Shown: positions 21,601 to 31,869 of the stretch, piece after piece
Layout of the letters: the number at the start of each line of letters is the position of its first letter
Position numbering within the stretch: position 1 is the stretch's first letter
Assembly (NCBI GenBank): GCA_030533445.1
Contig: CM060064.1
Coordinates: 47,193,787 to 47,257,786, forward strand
DNA: 64,000 nt
Origin: Cyprinodon diabolis
Lineage: Eukaryota; Chordata; Actinopteri; Cyprinodontiformes; Cyprinodontidae
Direction: 5' to 3'
Translations under genes and position numbers: made by a program
Notes under the pieces: model-generated
Told to the model about the DNA's origin: nothing
The model's input: the letters and a program-made list of their open reading frames with translations, nothing else
Databases searched by the model: none

Positions 21601-24600
21601 CCTGGTCGGCGCCGACGCTGAGGCGGCTGCTTTCTCTGACTCCGCAGGAAGAAGCTGCTCTCCGCTGCCTCCCGTGTCAGGAGGACTTCTCCTCCATCAA
21701 GGAGGCCAAAGAACACGAGCGGCGCCGCCACGCCTCCACCCGCTTCGCCTGCGACGTCTGCGGCCGCTCCTTCAGCCGGTCGACCCGACTGAAGGACCAC
21801 ATGAGGTCCCACACCGGAGAGCGGCCGTTCCAGTGCGGCGTCTGCGGGAGCCGCTTCATGGTGCTGAGGGCTCTGAGGAAACACCAGGAGATCCACAGCA
21901 GGCCGGACCGACCCGCCGACGCCGGTCCGGGAGACGGCCCGGAGCAGCCGGCAGAACAACAGGTGACTCACAGGGTCGGTACCGATTAGTCATCAGAATC
22001 GGGTCAGAAGACGTTCTGTTGGACGGGTCTGGTTCCTCAGAACCAGGAACCTCTTTGAGATGGGCGATCGGGTCGGAACATCTGTGCCATGTCTTGATCC
22101 AAATGGCCTGGTTCTGGTTCAGAGCTGAAACTTGTTTCTGTTCCAGAAACCAGACGAGCTGCCGAAGGTCCGTTCCCATGGAGACGAGACGCCGCCTTTG
22201 CAGAACGGTGAGAAAGCCAGAACTGTCCTGTTTGGTTGATGTATTGTTTCTGTAGGAGGCGGAGCCTCTACAGTAGCTCCATAGTTTCTACTCTCTGTTC
22301 GATTTTTTTTTTTTTTTTTTTTGTACCATTTAAATTTTTTCTACTGTTTTTCAACCGTGGGACGATTTTATCTTTTTATTGAACACGCAACACAGAGCTG
22401 GTTCCATAATTTTCCTGAAGGCGTAATCCCAAGGGAGTTGAGTCTAAGTTTATGGCGAATTCGAATTCCTGGGCTGCATCCTCCAAGGACGCGTCTACCT
22501 GGACTGGAACCTTCGAAGTCCGTGAAAATAAGGAGACCAGAAGAGTTTTGGCTGTGAATTCAAACAGGTCCAGCCTTCCGTGGCTTTCACCGCCGTACGC
22601 TCTGTCGCTTAAGCCTTAAGCTTAAGTTCCGGACTCGTTCTGAATCCTCTATGTATACGCCCAGAACAGAAGAAATCCAGCGCGTGCCAGCGTTTCAGGA
22701 GATTGTGGAGTGACAGAGCCCTTGGCAACTGTGTCAGTTGACACACAAAGCAGGAAACCAATAAATACTGAACTTTTCAAAACTGTAGCTGTTTCTCAAA
22801 TTCACAAGAACGTGAGTACGGACTCGTGTCCTCGCCAAGTCTGTTTTAGAGAAGAACCCAGGAAAGTCTGGACTCTGGGAGAACGGGAGCACGCAGAATA
22901 AATCTGGGTCAATTGGAACAGAGGCGTACTGATGACATCACCACATTCAAAGCTAGTCTGGAGCTGCATTTCTCCTGTTATTAATAGAATATATATAATT
23001 ATAAATTCTGACTTTTTTCATTTAGTGGGGGAATAATAATGAACACAGTCAGATAAACACAAATCAAATGAACATTTTGCCAAATAAAACAATCAAACCT
23101 CCATCACAGCCAGCAGTGCTTCACACACGGCTATGCAGAGAGAGGGCTGCTGCAGACGGGCTAACGTTGGCCCTGGCTAACGTTGGCCCCGGCCGCTGCA
23201 GGCTAACGTTGGCCCTGGCTAACGTTGGCCCCGGCCGCTGCAGACGGGCTGACGTTGGCCCTGGCTAACGTTGGCCCCGGCCGCTGCAGACGGGCTAACG
23301 TTGGCCCTGGCTAACGTTGGCCCCGGCCGCTGCAGACGGGCTGACGTTGGCCCTGGCTAACGTTGGCCCTGGCTAACGTTGGCCCCGGCCGCTGCAGACG
23401 GGCTGACGTTGGCCCTGGCTAACGTTGGCCCCGGCCGCTGCAGACGGGCTAACGTTGGCCCTGGCTAACGTTGGCCCCGGCCGCTGCAGACGGGCTAACG
23501 TTGGCCCTGGCTAACGTTGGCCCCGGCCGCTGCAGACGGGCTGACGTTGGCCCTGGCTAACGTTGGCCCTGGCTAACGTTGGCCCCGGCCGCTGCAGACG
23601 GGCTGACGTTGGCCCTGGCTAACGTTGGCCCCGGCCGCTGCAGACGGGCTAACGTTGGCCCTGGCTAACGTTGGCCCCGGCCGCTGCAGACGGGCTAGTG
23701 TTGGCCCTGGCTAACGTTGGCCCCGGCCGCTGCAGACGGGCTGACGTTGGCCCTGGCTAACGTTGGCCCCGGTCGCTGCAGACGGGCTGACGTTGGCCCT
23801 GGCTAACGTTGGCCCCGGCCGCTGCAGACGGGCTAGTGTTGGCCCTGGCTAACGTTGGCCCCGGCCGCTGCAGACGGGCTAGTGTTGGCCCTGGCTAACG
23901 TTGGCCCCGGCCGCTGCAGACGGGCTGACGTTGGCCCTGGCCGCCGCAGGCCTTGGAGCTCTGCTGGTTGCCACGATCCTCTCAGCTTCTGAATAATTTT
24001 TTTTTTTAATTACTTACTGAAACACTAAATGTTCCATATAGTGAAGCTTAAAGTATAATTTTCTCACCTTAAAAGGATCTTAAAACGTACTTTTATTGAA
24101 AACGGTTCACGCTGGGACAGCTGTCAGTCTGGAGAACAGAAAAGTCTGCTCTGATGCATGCTGGGTAAAGAGGGAGGGGCCAGAATAACATCCGGGGACT
24201 TTGTCTGTTCTTGTGAATTGGAATGTATAAAATCTAAATCTGCAAAATCTCTTTTGTTCAACAACAAAAAATACTTAGTTTAGCAAATAATGCAAAATAT
24301 CAATTAAAAAAATGTAACTCCTATCAGATTTATAGTCCCCCCCCCCCCACCTGCAGATATATTAGAATCTGTCCTTAAATTACAGCCAAACCCATTTACA
24401 CAGTAACAGATAAACACCTTTAGATAAACCAAACATTACCGCCACATATCTGACTCTATAACCATTAAAACAACTATTTCCATTAATCTCAGACGGAACT
24501 ATTCACAGACTGGATTATATTAAACTGAACTTCCAATATTCACCACTGTTTGGCGCCATTTCCCTTTTTCCTCTGAGCACGGAGCAGCTGCCTGTTAAAA

Positions 24601-27600
24601 GGAGGACGCGTTTGTCGGCTGCATAACCAGGAGTCTCTGTGCCGCGCTATGATGTAATCGACCTTCGATTCTGGCCTTCAGAGGACGCAGCCGCTGGGTT
24701 AGAATTCAGCCTAAAACTCCTCATCCTCACTGTGTTCTTTGCTCTGCAGACCAGAGCCCCACCAGAACCGAGGGCGTCCCGGACCCGTCCACATCAGAGG
24801 ATCGCCCGAAGGTCCAGGAGGTGGCGGAGGGCGGACCCGGTTCACCGGGCTCGCTGACCTCCGGCAACCAGAGGAAGAGGAAGAGGAAGCACTGCTGCAT
24901 CATCTGCTCCAGGAGCTTCCTGAAGCCCTGCCTGCTGCGGGAGCACATGGGGGTCCACATCCGGGAGGGCTGGCTCCCCGACCCGGCAGACAAGGTGAAC
25001 CAGAACCTCCAGCTTCATCTTTAAGGTTTTCTTTGACGTCAAATGTTAGTTCGTTCCAACCGGATCAGGTTCTGAGGGGAGCGTCTCTGGTTTTTGTTTC
25101 AGGAGTTCTGGTTCCATATGAGGACTGGAGGTCAGAAGAGGAAGGAGACCGAAAAGGAGGAGGACGAGGAGGAGGAGGGAGACGGTTTGGCCAATCAGGT
25201 GAGAAACCTGCACTTCTGAACGGGATCTGGTCTGGGCTCTATGGTTTTTACCTCCCAGTTTCAGTTCTGGAGATCTCTAGCCCACTTCCTGTCTGTCCAC
25301 TTTCAAAATAAAAGCATGAGGATGAACTAAGCAGGTTGGTTAAAACCAGCAGCAGTGCTAAAAGGTTCTAAACCATCAGACCCTGAACGGTTCTGCTGCG
25401 GTTCTAGGATCAGAGGTTTACGGGTGCTGAGCTCCCAGGAAGCTGTCTGACTCTAGAGATTAATTTTATTGTTTTCTGCACATATTTGAAACATGTTCAG
25501 TGAGTTTTGCTAATGACCGACTCCATCCTTCACTAATGCATCGTATCTGAGACCAAAAACCCGACAAGCAAAGTAAAAAGCTGCATTTTTAGAAGAATAT
25601 TCCAAACAATTAAAGCTTTTAAAGCAACTCATTTCATGGAAACCTTTGAATCAGTTTTTATGAAATTAGTTTCCTATTCTGTGCTAAAATTACTTCCATT
25701 ATATATGTAAAATAATCGACTGAAATGTTTTTCTCTGCCAGTTTCACTGATGCTGTTCTGTCTGTTTTCTTACCTGCTTTTTCCAGAACTCTCACTTTGC
25801 ACTCACCTCTCCCTCTGTAGACTGGCAGTCAGAAAATGGATTATTAATTAAAATAACGAGAAACTATTTAATAATGATTCAGTAAATTTAAATATTGACG
25901 CTGAGTTGTGGTTTTAAAGATAATAAAACACTCGCAAACGCAATAGAGCACCTCGCTGGTGAACATTTCACCAACACACCATCGATAGGTGCAGAAATCT
26001 GACTGAATTCACAACACGTCATTTCAAGGCACTTTACTTTGCATCGACTCATTGACTCTTCAGCAATCCCTCACACTAAGCATGCTTGTAGCGACAGTGG
26101 AGAGGAAAAACTCCCTTTGAACAGGAAGAAACCTTCGGCTCCCATGTCAGAGGATGAAGAGAGCACATCCAGTTAGTCACAGTCAGAGAAACAGGACTAC
26201 ACTGGAAAACAGGCCAAGCTCCAACATCTAGAAACAAAGGTGTTGATGGCAGCAGCACAGCTGATATTTCTCTCCAGGATGGAGTCACAGCCAAACAGGA
26301 ACAGACCAGATGAAGCTACTATGAGAAAAAGCAGAGAGAGCAGAACGTTAGAGATTGAACTAACAGATTCTGCAGAGTGGGAGAATAGAGATAGAATGAA
26401 GCAGAATGATGAAAAAGGGGTCCCTATGTCCTCCATCAGGCTTGTTTACTTGTTTAATTTATTATTTCTGATGAACCATAACTTAATTAAAGGGGTTAAA
26501 TAAGCAAATACTAGAGGTGTAAATCACATCCATCAGGGCGATTCGATCATTTTCGATATTCAGGAATACACCACGATTCGATTAGATTAATTGGTTCTAT
26601 TTTTTTTTTTTTTTTTTTTTTTTTTACACCTTACAGGCTAGACAACATTTCAAATTTGAAATAAATCAATGAAAGCTGTAATATAGTTTTTATTTTTATT
26701 TTAGAAACAACAGCAAATAACAGAAGTAGAGAAGTTGTACTCCACCTTTTCCTATTAAAACCTCATTCACTGAAATATAATAATCCTCCTTTGTTATAGA
26801 TTCTGAAAGGCCTTCCATCAAAAAATACTGCAGAAAATCAGTGCAATGAGTGCAATGCAATACCTGGGCTCCAGACGTCCCGCCCCCTCCACAGACGCTC
26901 CGCTGCTCCTCTCCCAAATTGTAGCTGACCGCAGACAGGAGGCCGGCTTGTTTTGTTTTTATGACCGAAATTGCGGAAAACAACTCGTGAAGTTTGATCC
27001 GCTAGAAGAGCGAGGTGCGCGAGAACGCTGGGACCCTTTTTCCAGCTGGATCTCCGCTCTTTTTGGCCCTCATGTCCCTCCGTCGTCAGACTAAACTCGC
27101 CCCCACTTCCTCGCCGCCTCGGCCGTATCTAGACCCACAGCGTGTAGCTCAGACCACGCTTCAATACTGAGCATAAATCAAAAATGTCTGCATCAAGCTC
27201 ACTGCAACACACTGCTGTAAGAGTATAACCAGGAAGCGAGGTAGGAGGGCAAAATAGGTTTAGCGCCACCGCAGCACGGGAGGAGAATTACGCCCAGGAG
27301 CAAATGGATAAACATAGACCGGAGGAAAAAAAAAATGACTCGATTCTCTTGCCGACGTGTCGATGCATCGAACCCCTAGCAAATACTGCATCCTTTTCAC
27401 AATGTCAATTTTTTTTTTTTTGTTATTGTGAAAAGCACAACCGTATAAAAAAACAACCCCTTGTTTCAAATTAGTGTTACTTCAGAGCCCCAAAAATAGG
27501 CTAAAAACTCCGGTCATCCATCCCAGGCTCCGGGTTCTGATGAGGATCTGCTGGTTTTTAAAGTTTTCCTGACAGCGAGTTGTTCCGGTTACTGTAGGAA

Positions 27601-30600
27601 GTTCTGCTCTTTGACCCGGACCCACTCGCTAGCAGGCACCGAGGGTTCTGGCCCGTTTGGAGTTGATCGATGTGTTTCCTCTGCCCCCCCCCCCCCCCCC
27701 CCCAGCGCCCCCCCTCCTCTGAAGGTGGACCTGCTGCTGGTAACCATGGCGACCAGGGGGGAAACGGATGCGAGGGAGAGGATGTCAGCGGTTTGATCAA
27801 CTCCGACGGGGAGGAGGAGCGCTTGGAGCCGGAGCGCTCCGGTACTGCTTTGGTTCCGGCTCGATCCGGTCTTCGTTCCGACCCGTTTCCCAGCCTCTGG
27901 TCCAGATCCGACTAAATGGAGGTCTTTAACCTTCCTCCGACTCACCAGGAAGGACTGAGGCAAGGAACCGAGGGAACGAGGACTGGATCGGACCTCGGGT
28001 CTCTGAGAGCACATCTTTATATTTCAGATGTTTTGGGTCTAGATCAGTTTTAATTTTCACACAAACACACATGTGAATCATACATGCATAGAACAAGATT
28101 CACCAAAGTATTTTTGCTCCATTAACAGAGCTGGCAGCTCTGAATGGGAGGGAGATCACTTAATAGAAGCATCCTGCCTTTTCACCAACAACTGTAACGG
28201 TTTCAGTTATATGAAGGGGGGAAAGAAGGAAGTGGACAAAAAATTGTCAAACAAAACGAGACTGACCTCTGGTGGTCAAACTAGGTGCAGCAGGAATAAT
28301 CATCCAACATTGGTTTGTTATCTACCTCCAAACTCGGCGTCTCTTCATCCACTGCCGGAGATAAAACGTTTCTTTTAAAGTTTTCAGATGCGCTCCTGGA
28401 AGTCGTTGTGACTGGATTTGATTAAACTCTTAAAAAAGGATTTAGATCGAGATGAAAAATCTGCTTCCTGGTATGTTGGAGTAATAGTTTGCATCCAGTC
28501 ATTTAATTAAACGCTCTTAGTTTTTGCGAATGTAGAAGAATCTTCTCTCCATTCTTTTTCCTGTTTGGTGTGATTGCAATCACGGATGTGGACCTGGCCG
28601 GACCGGAGCTAAAAATAGCTCAGCTCCGTATTTTGACTGATGGACGGAGAAGACGTAAATGGACGGTGACGTGCGGAGGAGGAGCTGTGGATGTGGAACA
28701 GCTTTCATTGGTTAACATGACAGCACAGGTGCTGCGCAGGTCACTGATGAAGGATTTTGGGTCTCGGGGTTAATCATCCCACATGGATCACATTCTTGTG
28801 ATTGGCTTATACAAGGGAGCTCTGTGATTGGTTTCACCTGTAATGACACGTCAGGAGAGTCTCAAAAATCCACACACATGCAGTGAAGTCTAAAGTCGTA
28901 GGGAAGCGGCCGTTCCAAACGTTGCATTTCCTAATTCTCCCAGTGGTGCCCGACTTTACAGGAGTAAAGTGAATCTGATTGGTCGATTATCAAGGGGGCG
29001 GGATTGTTGTGGCAGAAGGTTCGCAAGCAGGTTTGGTTGTGGCCGGTTTGTCGGAAGCATCTTGCTAACCAGTTAGCAACTTAGTGCTAGCAGGTTCCCA
29101 ATGGGAAATTCCATTGGGACCAAGTAGCACTAAATTGGCGACTTAGAAACGACGCTGTCAAGGAACGCTATGGACAGAGGAAACATGCAAGAGGAGGAGA
29201 GTTTAGTGTCGGAGGTCGTGGATGAGTCTCCTCCGTACTCCATTTTTTATTTAGAGGAGGAAAGTGGGGACGAAGATGTTGTGGAAGAGGACGCCAGGGC
29301 GGCAGAAGCTTGGTTTGGTGTAGAAGGCTTCCAGCCGTACATGTTTGAGCCCTTGCCTCGCAACGCTGCCAGTTCTGTTAGCTCTACGCCTGCCGAAGAC
29401 ACAGACGTCCATCCCCGTGGACACTGGGACGCAACTCAATGGGAAAGGAAAGGATTCTGGTTTCAACCGTTGCGTATATTAGCTGCGACACATGAATCAA
29501 GATGCTATGACCGAAAACATTTGATTGACAGATGACCGTTGATATATGATTGGCCGAATTTAGGCGTTCAGGCTGACATAGAACTAACTGGCCTGCTGAA
29601 GATAACAAAGAAAAAAACACAGATTTTATGACAGAATTGTTTTTTTAAATAGAAATTTTCTAAATTTTCGGACAATATCGTCTGATAAAAAGAACATTTA
29701 TATGCATGTTTAAGCCAGAATGATTTGAAATTTAAATATGATTTACGTACGACTTTAAAGGCAACAGTTACTTTTTAATTTATAATTGTTTAAGGACTAG
29801 AAATACTTTGGTTGTGAATCTTGTTCTGTTTATTTATGGATCTTGTGTGTTTGCGTCAATCGGTGTGTAGATTTTTTTCGTGTTTGTGTGAATCATCCTG
29901 TGATGTATGAATCACGTGTATTTGTGAAAATTGAGGCCGATCTAGCTCCGTATTTTCCTGCTCAGTCACGCTGTATCGGAGCCGACGATCTGCTCACCGA
30001 GCCTCCGTTTTCCCAGCAGGTGCAGAGGGCCGCTCCGAGCCGCTGGCCGGCGGCAAAACCAAGCACTGCTGCCCGGTGTGTGGCCGCAACTGCTTCAAGG
30101 CCTCGGCGCTGCAGAAACACCTGCGGATCCACTCCGGCGAGCGGCCCTTCCAGTGTCCCGTCTGCAACAAGAGCTTCATCCAGCAGGTCCACATGACGGA
30201 GCACCAAAGGATCCACACCGGGGAGAAGCCCTTCACCTGCAGCGTCTGCGGCAGGAGCTTCACCTTCTCCAGCGCCATGCGCCGCCACCAGCGCGTGCAC
30301 ACCGACGCCCGGCCCTTCCAGTGCCCCGACTGCCCCAAGGCCTTCAAGCAGCTCTGCGCCCTGAAGAGCCACCGGCTGACCCACACGGGCGTCCGCTACC
30401 AGTGCCCGCTGTGCAGCAAGAGCTTCAGCCGCGCCCTGGAGCTCACCTACCACATCGACGTGCACTCCGACGCCCATCCCTACTTCTGCAGCATCTGCAA
30501 GAAGAACCTGGGCGGAGCCAAGCTGTACCGCAAACACATGAGGTGGCACGAATCGGACAAGCTGCAGGCGGAGCCCGCCGCGGCGCCGGCGGGGCTGGAG

Positions 30601-30612
30601 GAGGCCGTCTGA
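18603..30612 (+). CDS. C2H2 zinc-finger protein, 17 fingers
   Basis: A putative nuclear DNA-binding regulator. Coding exons: 18,603-18,645 (donor ambiguous), 20,944-21,578, 21,648-21,962, 22,147-22,207, 24,750-24,994, 25,103-25,198, 27,706-27,841, 30,020-30,612. All junctions are GT-AG and all phases agree, giving 707 aa, or 730 aa if the 69-nt intron at 21,579-21,647 is retained. Fingers 1-7 lie before and 8-10 after that intron, many joined by TGEKP-type linkers. Finger 11 (CCIICSRSFLKPCLLREHMGVH pattern) lies in the 24,750 exon after a basic RKRKRKH stretch that may be a nuclear signal. The 25,103 exon is very acidic. Fingers 12-17 are in the last exon. No KRAB, BTB or SCAN domain is visible. 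The DNA target and orthology were not determined. Confidence 0.85.
18781..20156. mobile_element. hAT-like element hosting a second hAT-like element
   Basis: The flanks are AGAGGGAT (18,773-18,780) and AGAGGGAC (20,157-20,164), an 8-bp target duplication with one mismatch. The right end reads ..TTTTGACAACCCT, a common fish hAT terminus. The left end is diverged. Repeated 'gtatcgatact' motifs lie near the right end. It is in intron 1 of the zinc-finger gene. Confidence 0.5.
19046..19868. mobile_element. hAT-like element nested in another
   Basis: An 823-bp element with ends CTAGGGCTCGGTATTG and the inverted AGGGCTGGGTACCGAAC. It is flanked by ATCAATGA and ATCAACGA, an 8-bp duplication with one mismatch. 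GGTACC-rich subterminal motifs ('ttcggttccggtacc') occur at both ends. It has no transposase. Confidence 0.7.
20395..20730 (-). repeat. Interspersed repeat, inverted partner of 12,300-12,660
   Basis: The reverse complement of the repeat before mrps12, about 8 kb away. The minus-strand reading frame at 20,613-20,864 in and beside it is not considered coding. Confidence 0.7.
21579..21647 (+). other. 69-nt in-frame intron candidate
   Basis: Within the main zinc-finger exon, GACAAG|GTGAGG begins and ..CTCTGACTCCGCAG|GAAGAA ends a 69-nt segment. It is divisible by three and has no stop, so both spliced and unspliced messages stay in frame. It lies between fingers 7 and 8. The encoded 23 residues show no finger pattern, which supports a true intron. 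Confidence 0.55.
22790..24224. mobile_element. MITE expanded by an internal minisatellite
   Basis: The ends 'tctcaaattcacaagaac' and (inverted) 'ccaattcacaagaacag' are inverted repeats. A shorter copy without the tandem array lies at 32,985-33,440, so the array grew inside the element. Superfamily uncertain, perhaps PIF/Harbinger-like. Confidence 0.55.
23147..23950. repeat. 46-bp GC-rich minisatellite
   Basis: About 17 copies of a 46-bp unit built from two GGCTAACGTTGGCCC half-units plus CGGCCGCTGCAGAC. Variants carry a third half-unit or replace AACGTT with GTGTT. The half-unit is a near-palindrome centred on AACGTT. It lies in the zinc-finger gene intron between 22,207 and 24,750. Confidence 0.95.
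26005..26440 (-). repeat. L2-like LINE 3' UTR, internally deleted
   Basis: An inverted L2-like 3' UTR. Compared with 42,490-42,892 it lacks the block from the 'cagcagaaccaggctcag' segment to 'gacgagctccga'. It lies in the intron between 25,198 and 27,706 of the zinc-finger gene. Confidence 0.8.
26512..27378. mobile_element. hAT-like element with perfect target duplication
   Basis: An 867-bp element flanked by GCAAATAC at 26,504-26,511 and 27,379-27,386, a perfect 8-bp duplication. The ends read TAGAGGTGTAAATC and ..CATCGAACCCCTA. It contains a long T run at 26,602-26,625. The part at 27,020-27,180 is shared with 33,450-33,650. No transposase frame remains. Confidence 0.85.
28889..29757 (+). 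mobile_element. Repeat with P2X7-like ORF exon, copy B
   Basis: The ends 'ctaaagtcgtaggg' and (inverted) 'tttaaagtcgtacg' form short inverted repeats. The element contains an open frame at 29,170-29,535 and is inverted relative to copy A at 3,125-3,895. Both copies end the coding part at the same place, so this is a shared, non-autonomous form that spread as such. Confidence 0.65.
29170..29535 (+). CDS. Transposon-borne acidic ORF, P2X7-like N-terminus
   Basis: A 121-aa frame, very acidic at the start (EEESLVSEVVDESPP, EEESGDEDVVEEDARAAE), followed by the motif FQPYMFEPLP and the segment AEDTDVHPRG. The PYMFEP-type motif before an acidic stretch is seen at the start of many fish proteins with a P2X7-like zinc-binding domain, often carried by DNA transposons; this link is from memory of the pattern. 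The zinc-binding domain itself is absent. It is probably the first exon of a longer element gene whose other exons were lost. It lies in the last intron of the zinc-finger gene, same strand. Confidence 0.45.
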   Translation: MDRGNMQEEESLVSEVVDESPPYSIFYLEEESGDEDVVEEDARAAEAWFGVEGFQPYMFEPLPRNAASSVSSTPAEDTDVHPRGHWDATQWERKGFWFQPLRILAATHESRCYDRKHLIDR

Positions 30613-30790
30613 GGACCAGCGAAGGCGGATCAGTTCAGAGACGCTTCAATCATGTTGACGTTGGCTGTCAGGCCTTCTACGGGAGCTCAGGGGGGACAAA
30701 CCCAGCAGATTTCCAGTTTTTAGATCATGATCACAGAGTCCTGTTCGCGTGACGTTTGAGGAGAACTTTCAAGCTCAGAAAAACCAAACG

Positions 30791-30796
30791 AATAAA
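30791..30796 (+). terminator. Zinc-finger gene polyadenylation signal
   Basis: AATAAA lies about 180 nt after the stop codon at 30,610-30,612. Confidence 0.6.
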
Positions 30797-31822
30797 TATT
30801 TAACAAAAATAAAAACGTATTTAAAGGAATTTCCAGCTGCAGGCGATTAGATCATCACGGCGCCTGAGTTCCTGCAGCCAATCAAATGTGTCCCTCTTCT
30901 TCCACATGTGAAGGAGGGGTCTGATGTGGCCCGCCGTTTCCCATGATTCATTGCTGCTCCAAGCGAATCGGTCCAGCTCAGTCAGCAGTGGTGGATGACG
31001 GTGGCAAAAACTGACGCTTTAATTTGGAGACCTGGAAGTTTTCTGAGATTATGGAGAGAAATTTGGTTCGACATTTTTGAAAAGCAAAAAGAGAACCAAG
31101 GTAGTCTGATTATGAGTCATTTATAATGTGACCCATGAATAATCGCAACATTTATTTTTACTTTTGATTTTAATTAGAAACATTTGAACTGATTTATTTT
31201 TATTTTTTTGTTAAAGATTATTCAAATTTTTTTTATTTCTGTTCCACCCAGAAAAGTCGAGTTAATTTCTTTAAAACGGGATTTGAAATTAATACGATTT
31301 TTAAAACTCAAGTTTCCTAAGAAAATTTAAAAATAATGAAAAATAAATTAAAAACATCTTTGGGAAAAACAAAAATTTGGAAGGAAAAAAATGAAACTGC
31401 AAAAATATCAGATGATGGATTTCAGAGGCTGTGGATCCAAACAGCTCCGCCCTTCCCAGGCTTTCACCGCCGGAGCGCTCTGTTGCCTAGCAACCGTGAC
31501 AGTTGACTCCACTGATTTCTATTTATTCCTTGGATTGCTGATCGCCCGCTGGTGGGACGGGTTAAAGTGAAGCCACCGGCCGCCATATTGGTACTCCCTA
31601 CTTAGACCGGTACACAAACTGTTTCATAGCATCAGTAGATTAACTTTAATTTAGAAAAAAAAAATCGGCCAATCACATTGCAGAGTCATTATGACATCAA
31701 TAAATCATGTAATATAACATATTAGGAGATGAGATAAAAGTGCAAAATTTATGATGCACATGAAATATGCATGTATGTATTATTTTATTAGGGCAATTAA
31801 AATATAATGTCTGGTAATTTTT

Positions 31823-31831
<9 letters not shown>

Positions 31832-31866
<35 letters not shown>
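31832..31866. repeat. (TA)n microsatellite
   Basis: About 17 TA dinucleotides in a row. Confidence 0.95.
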
Positions 31867-31868
<2 letters not shown>

Positions 31869-31869
31869 G

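Larger units (their letters stand above)
22472..24695. mobile_element. DNA element interrupted by a second element
   Basis: The ends GGCTGCATCCTCCAAGGA and (inverted) GGCTGCGTCCTCTGAAGG look like terminal repeats. The internal parts 22,505-22,790 and 24,320-24,560 match 60,250-60,690 collinearly, whereas the stretch between them is absent from that copy. That stretch is the inserted element at 22,790-24,224. It covers intron sequence and may approach the 22,147 and 24,750 exons of the zinc-finger gene. Confidence 0.55.

Noticed and set aside
20923..22255. Other long frames (204 aa, 334 aa, 185 aa on both strands) over the zinc-finger exon
   Set aside because: These are alternative-frame readings of GC-rich finger-coding DNA. 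Only the frame with repeated Cys-x2-Cys..His-x3-His fits splice phases.
23147..23950. CRISPR-like look of the 46-bp and 20-bp arrays
   Set aside because: There are no unique spacers between units, no cas genes, and the context is a vertebrate genome. These are minisatellites.
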